A stretch of DNA of 32,146 nt from Zoogloea ramigera (GTDB lineage: Bacteria > Pseudomonadota > Gammaproteobacteria > Burkholderiales > Rhodocyclaceae), in contig NZ_BJNV01000059.1 in assembly GCF_006539865.1 (NCBI RefSeq), positions 1-32,146 of the forward strand, read 5' to 3'. Below are positions 16,103 to 23,579 of this stretch, piece after piece; positions within the stretch are counted from its first letter, which is position 1; each line of letters starts with the position of its first letter. The notes under the pieces are model-generated. The model did not search any database and had not been told where the DNA came from. It saw only the letters and a list, made by a program, of their open reading frames with translations. The position numbers and the translations under genes were made by a program.

Positions 16103-18793
16103 CTAATGCCTCGCTGGCGCGGCGTCGGAGCGCCGCCTGGCCCACCTCAGCACGCCCTTGCGCAGCTCTTCGGCCACACCTAAGAGAAGCGCGAAGGGCA
16201 GCGCGAACAGCCAGGCCTCGACGGGCAGCGGCACCGTGCCGAACAGGCGGTTGCCGAGTTCGGTGTAAACAATGGCGAGCAGCAGCCCGGCCTCGGCCAG
16301 CAGGCTGGCGACGATCAGCGGGTTGCCCCGCAGCGGCAGCCGCCAGGCGGCCTCCCGCGGGTGGCGGCATACGAACAGGTTGACCATCTGGGCCAGCACG
16401 ATGGCTGTCAGGCAGGCGGTGGTGGCCTGACGGTAGAGCGGGTCGGTTGGGGCCGGCATGGCGCCGTAGGCCCAGCCCCCTGCCTGCATCACGAACAGGA
16501 AGGCGGCCAGCGCGCCGAGCGCCTCTAGGGGCCCCAGGAAGAGATAGGCCCGGGCGATCACCGGCCACGACAGCAGGCGCTCGCCGCGCGGGCGGGGCGG
16601 GCTGCGCATGGCGTCCGGGTGGGGCGGCTCGGCGCCCAGCGCGAGGGCCGGCAGCATGTCGGTGCCGAGGTCGACGGCAAGGATCTGGATCACCGTGAGC
16701 GGCAGGGGGATGCGCAGCAGCACGAAGGCCAGGTAGGGAACCAGCTCGGGGATGTTCGAGGTGAGGATGTAGGTGAGGAACTTGCGGATGTTGCCGAACA
16801 CCGCGCGCCCTTCCTCGATGGCATTGACGATGGTGGCGAAGTGGTCGTCGAGGAGCACGATGTCGGCCGCCTCGCGGGCCACGTCGGTGCCCGACAGGCC
16901 CATCGCGATGCCGATGTCGGCGGTCTTGAGGGCCGGGGCGTCGTTCACCCCGTCGCCGGTCACCGCGACGATCTCGCCCTTTCGCTGCAGGGCCTGGACG
17001 ATCAGCATCTTCTGCTCGGCGCTGACCCGGGCGAAGACGATCTCGGGGGCGTCGAGGGCGAGTTGCAGCGCCGCCGGCGCCATCGCGCGGAGGGCCTCGC
17101 CACTGATCACCAGCGGGCTGGGGCCGCGCACGATGCTCACCTCGCGGGCCACCGCCACGGCGGTGCGCGGGTGGTCGCCGGTGACCATGATGACCCGCAG
17201 GCCGGCCTCGTGGCAGCGCTCGACCGACGCGTGCACGTCGGGGCGGGGCGGGTCTTCGAGGCCGACCAGGCCGGCCAGGGCGAGCTGCGCCTCATCGGCT
17301 TCGTCGCTCGCCGCGAGGGGGCGCCAGGCCAGGGCCAGCACCCGCAGGCCGCGGTCGGCCATGTCGGTGTGGGCGCGGTTGAAGTCATCCCGCGTGTCCT
17401 CGCCCAGGGGGTGGGCGGTGTCGCCGTCCATCCAGTGCGTGCACAGCGGCAGCACCGACTCGGGTGCGCCCTTGCACCACAGCTGGCCGCTGCCGTCCGG
17501 GTGCCGGGTGATCACCGACATGCGCCGGCGCTCGGCGTCGAAGGCGATCTCCCCGCGCCGCTCGCCCGGCTCGGGGATCGGCCCGGCGAACTGCCACAGG
17601 GCGATCTCCATCGGGTCGCCGGCGGGCTGGTCGGCGGGAAACTTGAGGCTGTGGCAGAAGCGCGCGACGGCCCGCAGATGGACGTCGCCGCCCGCCGGCC
17701 AGCGCTCGGCGGCGAGGCGGTGGCGCCCGCCGGCGAAGAGCTCGCGCACGCTCATGCGGTTCTGGGTAAGGGTGCCGGTCTTGTCGGTGAGGATGGTGGT
17801 GGCGCTGCCCAGGGTCTCGACCGCCGGCAGGTGGCGCACCAGCGCGTTGCGGCGGGCCATGCGCTGGGTGGCCAGCGCCAGCGCGAGGGTGACGGTGGGG
17901 AGCAGGCCCTCGGGCACGTTGGCGACGATGATGCCGATGGCGAACATGAAGTTGACCCAGAAGGGCAGGCCGATGGCCTGGCCGATCGCAAAGAAGACCA
18001 GCCCCAGGCCCAGCGCCAGCAGCGCCACCAGCCGGGAGACGCGGCGGATCTCTGCTTGCAGCGGCGATTCGGTGTCGCCGGCGGTCTGGGTGAGGTGGGC
18101 GATGCGGCCGAGTTCGGTGTGCATCCCGGTGGCGTACACGACGGCGCTGCATTCGCCAGCGACGATGAGGGAGCCGGCGAGCAGGAGGTTGCGCGCCACG
18201 AGGGGGTCGGCCGGGGCGGCGGGGTCGGCCTCGGCGACCCGCGCCTTCGGGAGCGACTCGCCGGTGAGGGTGGCTAGGTTGACGCGCACGCCCCAGCTCT
18301 CGAGGGCCCGGCAGTCGGCGGGCACCTTGTCGCCCTCGGCCAGGCTGATGATGTCGCCGGGGACGAGCCCGGCGGCGTCGATCTCGTCGATGTGGCCACC
18401 GCGACGCACCTTGACCTGCTGGGGCAGCAGCCGGCGCAGGGCCTCGAGGGCCTTTTCGGCGCGGTAGGCCTGCCAGAACGAGAAGCCGCCATTGACGACG
18501 ATCACGCCGATGATCGCCACCCCCAGCTCGGCCATGCCCTGGCCCGGCTCGAAGTGCTCGGCGGCGAAGGCCAGCCCGGCGGCGAGCCACAGCACGAGGG
18601 CGAAGAAATGGGTGAACTCGAGCAGCAGGGTCAGCCAGACGGGTTCGCCGGCCAGGGTTTCGACCCGATTCGGCCCGAAGGCCTGCAGGCGGCGCCGCGC
18701 TTCGCCCGGGCTGAGCCCCGCAGCCTGACTGCGGAGGGCGGCGAGGGCCGCCTCGGGGGGCTGGCTGGCAATGGAGGTGCCGTCGGTGCGCAT
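16103..18793 (-). CDS. P-type cation ATPase, class IIC (Na+/K+-ATPase-like)
   Basis: An 896-residue ion pump. All core motifs are present: TGES (177-180) in the actuator domain, DKTGT with phosphorylated Asp337, KGAPE in the nucleotide domain and TGDGVNDAPALK (612-623). The membrane helices match animal Na+/K+-ATPase rather than SERCA: NVPEGLL (Glu295), YILTSNIPE (Tyr675, Ser679, Asn680, Glu683) and DLGTD (Asp708, Asp712). The Ser/Asn/Glu/Asp/Asp set has the same spacing as pig alpha-1 S775, N776, E779, D804 and D808. The M8 position of D926 is Asn (N805 in QMVNL), so the third Na+ site is altered. No beta subunit gene is near. The transported ion is inferred as Na+/K+ or a related pair. The gene stands alone, 185 bases after prk, with a weak ribosome binding site. 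Confidence 0.9.
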   Translation of the reverse strand: MRTDGTSIASQPPEAALAALRSQAAGLSPGEARRRLQAFGPNRVETLAGEPVWLTLLLEFTHFFALVLWLAAGLAFAAEHFEPGQGMAELGVAIIGVIVVNGGFSFWQAYRAEKALEALRRLLPQQVKVRRGGHIDEIDAAGLVPGDIISLAEGDKVPADCRALESWGVRVNLATLTGESLPKARVAEADPAAPADPLVARNLLLAGSLIVAGECSAVVYATGMHTELGRIAHLTQTAGDTESPLQAEIRRVSRLVALLALGLGLVFFAIGQAIGLPFWVNFMFAIGIIVANVPEGLLPTVTLALALATQRMARRNALVRHLPAVETLGSATTILTDKTGTLTQNRMSVRELFAGGRHRLAAERWPAGGDVHLRAVARFCHSLKFPADQPAGDPMEIALWQFAGPIPEPGERRGEIAFDAERRRMSVITRHPDGSGQLWCKGAPESVLPLCTHWMDGDTAHPLGEDTRDDFNRAHTDMADRGLRVLALAWRPLAASDEADEAQLALAGLVGLEDPPRPDVHASVERCHEAGLRVIMVTGDHPRTAVAVAREVSIVRGPSPLVISGEALRAMAPAALQLALDAPEIVFARVSAEQKMLIVQALQRKGEIVAVTGDGVNDAPALKTADIGIAMGLSGTDVAREAADIVLLDDHFATIVNAIEEGRAVFGNIRKFLTYILTSNIPELVPYLAFVLLRIPLPLTVIQILAVDLGTDMLPALALGAEPPHPDAMRSPPRPRGERLLSWPVIARAYLFLGPLEALGALAAFLFVMQAGGWAYGAMPAPTDPLYRQATTACLTAIVLAQMVNLFVCRHPREAAWRLPLRGNPLIVASLLAEAGLLLAIVYTELGNRLFGTVPLPVEAWLFALPFALLLGVAEELRKGVLRWARRRSDAAPARH

Positions 18794-18949
18794 GACTGAA
18801 CCCTGGGTGCGGACACCTGCCGCGGGGCGGCGGCTCAGGGCCCGGCTGGTGGTTCAATCATAGGCGCGTAGCGCCTGCAGTGCCGGATTCGGCCCGCGGC
18901 TTTTCAAGGAAACGCCGGGCCGCCCCAAGTTTCATTGCCGCCGAGGGGG

Positions 18950-18972
18950 CGGGCCGGGTGAAGCCTGGCCCG
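18950..18972 (-). terminator. Hairpin downstream of prk
   Basis: A 9-bp stem with one G-U pair (18950-18958 with 18964-18972) and a 5-base loop starts just after the prk stop codon on the minus strand. It is followed by C/G-rich sequence, not Ts, so it may stabilise the mRNA end rather than terminate. Confidence 0.35.
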
Positions 18973-18978
18973 GAGGGG

Positions 18979-19854
18979 TCACACCCACTGGCGGCGGCGT
19001 TTCATGAGCTTCCAGATGAGCGGGGTGAGGATCAGCTGCATCGCTAGGTCGAGCTTGCCACCGGGCACCACGATGGTGTTGGCGCGGGACATGAAGCTCT
19101 CGTGGATCATGCTCAGCAGGTAGGGGAAGTCGACCCCCCGCGGGTTGCGGAAGCGGATGATGACCTTGGATTCGTCGGCGGTGGGGATGTCGCGGGCCAC
19201 GAAGGGGTTCGAGGTGTCTACCATCGGGACGCGCTGGAAGTTGATGTCGGTGCGCGAAAACTGCGGGACGATGTAGTGCACGTAGTCGTGCATGCGGCGC
19301 AGGATGGTTTCCTGTACGGCCTCGAGGGAGTAGCCGCGGGTGCGGGTGTCGCGGTGGATCTTCTGGATCCATTCGAGGTTGGTGGTGGGCGCCACGCCGA
19401 TCAGCACGTCGGCGTGCTGGCAGGTGTTGACGGTGTCGGTGATCACCGCGCCGTGGAGGCCTTCGTAGAACAGGCAGTCGGTGTCGGGGGGGATGTCTTC
19501 CCAGGGCGTGAAGCTGCCCACCTTGAGGCCGCGCCGGGCGGCCTCCTCGGCGCTGTGCAGGTAGGCGCGGCGCTTGCCGGTGCCCGATTCGCCGTAGGTG
19601 CGGAAGAGGTTCTCGAGGTCTTCGAAGAGGTTGGCCTCGGGGCCGAAATGGCTGATGCCGCGCTTGCCCTGGGCTTCGGCTTCGGTGATCAGCTGGCGGA
19701 TCTCGTCCCGCGTGTAGCGGTGGAAGCTGTCGCCCTCGACTATGGCAGCGTTGACCTTCTCGCGCCAGAAGATGCCTTCGAAGGTGTGCTTCACCGTGGT
19801 GGTGCCCGCGCCCGATGAGCCGGTCACCACGATGATGGGGTGCTTGATCGACAT
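18979..19854 (-). CDS. prk: Phosphoribulokinase, class I-like
   Basis: A 291-residue kinase of the size of proteobacterial class I phosphoribulokinases. It phosphorylates ribulose 5-phosphate with ATP to ribulose 1,5-bisphosphate, the RuBisCO substrate. The P-loop GSSGAGTTT is at 12-20, followed by the EGDSFHRY segment carrying the catalytic-base Asp and the substrate-binding His, then FGPEAN, FYEGLHG, and NLEWIQKIHRDTRTRG with the second conserved Asp and Arg residues. The same family includes PrkB-like proteins of non-autotrophs such as E. coli, so the gene alone does not show CO2 fixation. It is the last gene of a minus-strand run: thioredoxin-like protein, phosphatase, prk, with 37 bases after the phosphatase. 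The ribosome binding site is weak (GGAACC), so expression may depend on the upstream genes. Confidence 0.94.
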   Translation of the reverse strand: MSIKHPIIVVTGSSGAGTTTVKHTFEGIFWREKVNAAIVEGDSFHRYTRDEIRQLITEAEAQGKRGISHFGPEANLFEDLENLFRTYGESGTGKRRAYLHSAEEAARRGLKVGSFTPWEDIPPDTDCLFYEGLHGAVITDTVNTCQHADVLIGVAPTTNLEWIQKIHRDTRTRGYSLEAVQETILRRMHDYVHYIVPQFSRTDINFQRVPMVDTSNPFVARDIPTADESKVIIRFRNPRGVDFPYLLSMIHESFMSRANTIVVPGGKLDLAMQLILTPLIWKLMKRRRQWV

Positions 19855-19891
19855 GGCGGTTCCGAAAGTGGGTGTTCTGGGCTGCGCCCGC

Positions 19892-20698
19892 TCAGGCGTG
19901 GGCGTGCAGCCAGGTGCGCCACTGCTCGAAGAGCGCCGGGCTGGCGGCGGCGATCACCGAGCGCTTGATGGCCGGCCCGGCGGTGAGGGGCGTGCCGCCC
20001 AGGCTGCTGTAGCTGCCGCCGGCTTCTTCGAGGATCAGGCGGCCGGCGGCGTAGTCCCACAGCATCTGCCCGCCGTGGATGTACACATCAAGGCGGCCGG
20101 CGGCCACGTAGCACCACTCGAGGGCGCTGGAGCCGAAGTTGCGTTGGGAATAATAGGGTGGGCGCACGGCGAGCTCGTCGCCGAGGTGGTGGCTGATGCG
20201 CTTGAAGTCGACACCGGCGACGGCTTCCCGGAGGGTGGTGGTTGGGTTGCGCAGGGGCAGCGGCACGTCGTTGAGCCAGGCGCCGGCGCCGCGGCCGGCG
20301 TAGAAGGCCTCGTCGGTGACCGGGTTGTAAACCACGCCGAGCTGGGTTTTGTGCTCGACCAGGTAGGCCACCGCGACCCCGAAGAAGGGGATGCCGTTGG
20401 CAAAGTTGGTGGTGCCGTCGATGGGGTCGATGACCCACAGGCCGTGCTGGCCCTGGTGCCACACCCGGCCCTGCTCTTCGGCGCTCATCTCTTCGCCCAG
20501 CACCGGGGCCTTGATGAGGCCGGGCAGGCGTTCGACGAGGGCGGCCTGGGAGGCCAGGTCGGCCTCGGTGAGCACGCTGCCGTCGGCCTTGCGCTCGCGG
20601 GCGGCGCGCAGGTAGCGGGGCAGGATGATCTCGTGGGCCATCTCACGCACCAGGGCGGTGAGGCTGCGGACTTGCTCCAGGCGTTGGGCGCTGCTCAT
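19892..20698 (-). CDS. Inositol-monophosphatase-family sugar phosphatase
   Basis: A 268-residue member of the Mg2+-dependent, Li+-sensitive phosphatase superfamily (inositol monophosphatase, CysQ, FBPase-like enzymes). Metal-binding motifs are all visible: LGEE at 67-70, DPIDGTTNFANG starting at 91 with Asp91 and Asp94, and WDYAAG near residue 215. The substrate is not fixed by these motifs; inositol 1-phosphate, 3'-phosphoadenosine 5'-phosphate, NADP or fructose 1,6-bisphosphate are all possible for the family. The start at 20698 overlaps the stop of the upstream thioredoxin-like gene in an ATGA, with GGGAGG just upstream, so translation is probably coupled. Its place directly before prk makes a Calvin-type FBPase/SBPase role worth testing, but that is inference. 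Confidence 0.9.
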   Translation of the reverse strand: MSSAQRLEQVRSLTALVREMAHEIILPRYLRAARERKADGSVLTEADLASQAALVERLPGLIKAPVLGEEMSAEEQGRVWHQGQHGLWVIDPIDGTTNFANGIPFFGVAVAYLVEHKTQLGVVYNPVTDEAFYAGRGAGAWLNDVPLPLRNPTTTLREAVAGVDFKRISHHLGDELAVRPPYYSQRNFGSSALEWCYVAAGRLDVYIHGGQMLWDYAAGRLILEEAGGSYSSLGGTPLTAGPAIKRSVIAAASPALFEQWRTWLHAHA

Positions 20699-21255
20699 GG
20701 TGCCTCCCGCCATTTGATCGAGCAGCCCATGCCGGCCGTCTGGGCGCGGGGGCCGTGGCCCGTGGCGGCGACCTCACGCATCGCCTCGAAGAGCTCGCGG
20801 CGGGCGTCGGCGGGGGCGGGGGCTTTGCCGGAGGCGTCGAGGCGGCCGCGGTACTGCAGCCCGAGGCCGGCGTCGAAGCCGAAGAAGTCGGGCGTGCACA
20901 CCGCCCCGTAGGCCTTGGCGACGGCCTGGCTCGCGTCGAGCAGGTAGGGGAAGGGGAAATCCATTTCGGTGGCGATGCGCCGCATGTTGTCGAACGAGTC
21001 CTCGGGGTAGTCGGTGGGGTCGTTGGACATGATCGCCACCGCGCCGATGCCCAGGCCGGCGAGCTCACGGCAGTCGCGCAGGATGCGCGGCAGCACGGCC
21101 TTCACGTAGGGGCAGTGGTTGCAGATGAACATCACCAGCAGGCCCCGCGGGCCGCGGCAACTGGAGAGGGAGTGGGGCTTGCCGTCGATGCCCGGCAGGG
21201 TGAAATCCGGGGCTGACCAGCCGAAATCGCACAGTGGCGTGGTGAGACTGACCAT
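20695..21255 (-). CDS. Thioredoxin-fold peroxiredoxin/TlpA-like protein
   Basis: A 186-residue protein of the AhpC/TSA-redoxin class (thioredoxin fold), with the active-site motif CNHCPYVK (a CxxC) preceded by the beta-strand LLVMFI, and the later cis-Pro region AVCTPDFFGFD. The start at 21255 (MVSLTTPLCDF) is chosen over longer in-frame starts because the segment upstream of it overlaps the divergent rsmE gene; GGAACGAAG precedes it. No signal peptide is seen, so it is probably cytoplasmic. A likely role is thiol-disulfide or peroxide chemistry, perhaps redox control of the enzymes encoded next to it, which is inference. Its TGA overlaps the next ATG (ATGA). The divergent rsmE gene starts 48 bases away. 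Confidence 0.88.
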   Translation of the reverse strand: MVSLTTPLCDFGWSAPDFTLPGIDGKPHSLSSCRGPRGLLVMFICNHCPYVKAVLPRILRDCRELAGLGIGAVAIMSNDPTDYPEDSFDNMRRIATEMDFPFPYLLDASQAVAKAYGAVCTPDFFGFDAGLGLQYRGRLDASGKAPAPADARRELFEAMREVAATGHGPRAQTAGMGCSIKWREAP

Positions 21256-21273
21256 ATCTTCGTTCCGATCCCG

Positions 21274-21300
21274 TTGAGACGCGCGGAATTTGCGGATAAT
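21274..21300 (+). promoter_or_regulatory. Possible promoter of rsmE-pap, near-leaderless
   Basis: A -35-like TTGAGA (21274-21279) and a -10-like GATAAT (21295-21300) are 15 bases apart, short of the ideal 17. Transcription would start about 7 bases past the -10 box, at the tandem ATGs of rsmE (21304 and 21307). No Shine-Dalgarno sequence is seen before them. Confidence 0.35.
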
Positions 21301-21303
21301 AGC

Positions 21304-22047
21304 ATGATGAATCCGCGCTTCTTCTGCCCCGACGGCCTGCTTCCCGATTCCGACATGCCTCTGCCGGGGCCGGTCGCCCACCATGCCGAGCGTGTGCTGC
21401 GGCTCGCGGTGGGCGACGCGGTGACGCTCTTCGACGGCCAGGGCGGCGAGTGCGCGGCGACCCTGCTGGCGCTGGGCAAGCAGCCCGTGGCGCGGCTCGG
21501 GCCGCGGCTGGCGGCGGGTCGTGAATCGCCGCTGCAGATCACTCTGGTGCAGGCGCTGGCGAGCGGCGACAAGATGGACTGGGTTGTCCAGAAAGCCGTC
21601 GAGTTGGGCGCGGTGGCGATCCAGCCGGTGGCGGCCGAGCGTTCGGTGCTCAAGCTCGCCGGCGACCGGGCCGACAAGCGGGTGGCCCACTGGCAGCAGA
21701 TCGCGGTGGCGGCCTGCGAGCAGTCGGGGCGCAACCGGGTGCCCCAGGTGGCGCCGATTTTGCCGCTGGCAAAGTATCTGGCCCAGGCCTTCGATGGCAC
21801 CCGGCTGATCCTCGCGCCCGGGGCCGCCGGGGCGCTGGCCGGCAAGGCGCGGCCGAGCGGCCCGCTGGCGGTGCTGATCGGCCCCGAGGGCGGCTGGTCG
21901 CCAGCCGAGCTCGCCCTGGCCGAGCACGCCGGCTGCGCGCCGCTGGCCCTCGGGCCGCGGGTGTTGCGCACCGAAACCGCCGGGCTGGCCGCGCTGGCGG
22001 CCCTGCAGACACTGTGGGGCGATTTTTCGGGAGACGTCGATGTTTGA
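21304..22047 (+). CDS. rsmE: 16S rRNA (uracil(1498)-N3)-methyltransferase RsmE
   Basis: A 247-residue SPOUT-family enzyme that methylates U1498 of 16S rRNA using S-adenosylmethionine. The N-terminal PUA-like RNA-binding part has RFFCPDG and HHAERVLRLAVGD. The C-terminal knotted SPOUT domain has LIGPEGGWSPAEL and LGPRVLRTETAGLAAL, which form the cofactor pocket. The length is typical. There are two adjacent ATGs (21304, 21307); either gives MNPRFFC. A normal ribosome binding site is missing and the message may be leaderless. The last 8 bases overlap the pap start, so the two are transcribed and probably translated together. Confidence 0.95.
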   Translation: MMNPRFFCPDGLLPDSDMPLPGPVAHHAERVLRLAVGDAVTLFDGQGGECAATLLALGKQPVARLGPRLAAGRESPLQITLVQALASGDKMDWVVQKAVELGAVAIQPVAAERSVLKLAGDRADKRVAHWQQIAVAACEQSGRNRVPQVAPILPLAKYLAQAFDGTRLILAPGAAGALAGKARPSGPLAVLIGPEGGWSPAELALAEHAGCAPLALGPRVLRTETAGLAALAALQTLWGDFSGDVDV

Positions 22048-23524
22048 GTCCGCTGAACTGGGCCATCGCCTGTCGAAGGCCGAATACGAGACCATCGAAC
22101 CCAAGCTGCGCACCGACCTGCTCGACGTGCAGTTCGATCTGTTCGAGCACAAGGATTTTGCCGTGGTCATCCTGATCAACGGGATAGACGGCGCCGGGCG
22201 CGGCGAGACGGTGAACCTGCTCAACGAGTGGATGGACCCGCGCCACATCGAGGTGCATGCCTTCGACCGCCCCACCGGCGAGGAGGGCGATCGGCCGCCC
22301 ATGTGGCGCTTCTGGCGGGCCCTGCCGCCCAAGGGCAAGATCGGCGTGCTGTTCGGTAACTGGTATGTGGACCCGATCGGCGAGCGCGCCGGCGGGCGCC
22401 TCAAAAAGGCGCCCCTCGACCAGCGCCTGTCCGAGCTCAACCGCTTCGAGGCGATGCTGGCGGCCGAGGGCGTGCTGCTGGTGAAGTTCTGGTTCCACCT
22501 GTCGCGGGCCGGCCAGAAAAAACGCCTCAAGGCGCTGGAATCCAGCCCGGCCACCCGCTGGCGGGTGCAGCAGGCCGACTGGGACTTTTATGAGCAGTAC
22601 GACCGCTACCGCGAGGTCGCCGAGCACGTGCTGCGCCGCACTAGCACCGGCGTTGCGCCGTGGGTGATCGTCGACGGCACCGACCCGCAGTACCGGGCGG
22701 TGCAGGTCGGCCGCACGCTCCTTGAGCGGCTGCAGCGCCGTATCGAATACGTGCGCAAGGGCTTCCGCCCGCGCCAGACGGCGGCGCCGCTGGTGGCCGC
22801 GCCCGATGAGCGCAACCTGCTCAACGCGCTGGTGCTGTCCCAGCCGATGGACAAAAAGGCCTACGACAAGGCGCTCGAGAAGCTGCAGGGGCGCCTGGCG
22901 CTGGCGCTGCGCAGCGACGCCTTTGCGCGGCGCTCGCTGGTGCTGGTTTTCGAGGGCATGGACGCTGCCGGCAAGGGCGGGGCGATCCGCCGCATCACCG
23001 AGGCCCTCGACACCCGGCAGTACCAGGTCATCCCGATCGCCGCACCCACCGACGAGGAGGCGGCCCAGCCCTATCTGTGGCGGTTCTGGCGGCGCCTGCC
23101 GCAGCGCGGCAAGGTGGCGATCTTCGACCGCTCGTGGTACGGGCGGGTGCTGGTCGAGCGGGTCGAGGGTTTCTGCTCGGAGGCCGACTGGATGCGCGCC
23201 TACGCCGAGATCAACGATTTCGAGGATCAGCTGGTGTCGGCCGGGGCGGTGGTCGTCAAGTTCTGGCTGTCGGTGAGCCAGGACGAGCAGCTGGCGCGCT
23301 TCAAGGCGCGGGAGAGCGAAACCTTCAAGCGCTACAAGATCACCCCCGACGACTGGCGCAACCGCGAAAAATGGCCCCTCTACGAGCCCGCCGTGTGCGA
23401 CATGATCGACCGCACCAGCACCAGCAACGCCCTGTGGACGCTGGTGGAGGCCGACAACAAGTATTTTGCGCGGGTCAAGATCCTGCGCACCCTGGTCAAT
23501 AAGCTCGAAGCCGTCCTCGAGTAG
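22040..23524 (+). CDS. pap: Polyphosphate:AMP phosphotransferase (two-domain PPK2)
   Basis: A 494-residue protein made of two PPK2 domains in tandem, the architecture of polyphosphate:AMP phosphotransferase, which makes ADP from AMP using polyphosphate. The C-terminal domain carries the intact catalytic set: Walker A GMDAAGKGG (about 306-314) and the Walker B/lid region DRSWYGR (about 363-369). In the N-terminal domain the Walker A is changed to GIDGAGRGE (about 48-56) and the DRSWY equivalent reads GNWY, so this half is probably structural or regulatory; this split is usual for the family. The start overlaps the rsmE stop by 8 bases and is preceded by GGGAGA (22029-22034). It is a cytoplasmic enzyme of nucleotide and polyphosphate metabolism. 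Confidence 0.94.
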   Translation: MFESAELGHRLSKAEYETIEPKLRTDLLDVQFDLFEHKDFAVVILINGIDGAGRGETVNLLNEWMDPRHIEVHAFDRPTGEEGDRPPMWRFWRALPPKGKIGVLFGNWYVDPIGERAGGRLKKAPLDQRLSELNRFEAMLAAEGVLLVKFWFHLSRAGQKKRLKALESSPATRWRVQQADWDFYEQYDRYREVAEHVLRRTSTGVAPWVIVDGTDPQYRAVQVGRTLLERLQRRIEYVRKGFRPRQTAAPLVAAPDERNLLNALVLSQPMDKKAYDKALEKLQGRLALALRSDAFARRSLVLVFEGMDAAGKGGAIRRITEALDTRQYQVIPIAAPTDEEAAQPYLWRFWRRLPQRGKVAIFDRSWYGRVLVERVEGFCSEADWMRAYAEINDFEDQLVSAGAVVVKFWLSVSQDEQLARFKARESETFKRYKITPDDWRNREKWPLYEPAVCDMIDRTSTSNALWTLVEADNKYFARVKILRTLVNKLEAVLE

Positions 23525-23579
23525 TAAGCGCGCCTTCGCCCTCGGGCCACCTTTTCAACCTGTCTTGCGTGTCTGCCAA

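Noticed and set aside
18979-19854. Proof of autotrophy from prk
   Set aside because: Related PrkB proteins occur in non-autotrophs and RuBisCO is not in the window.
20695-22554. Extension of the thioredoxin-like gene upstream through rsmE and pap
   Set aside because: The extra 430 or so residues are antisense to rsmE and pap; MVSLTTPL at 21255 gives the normal family start.
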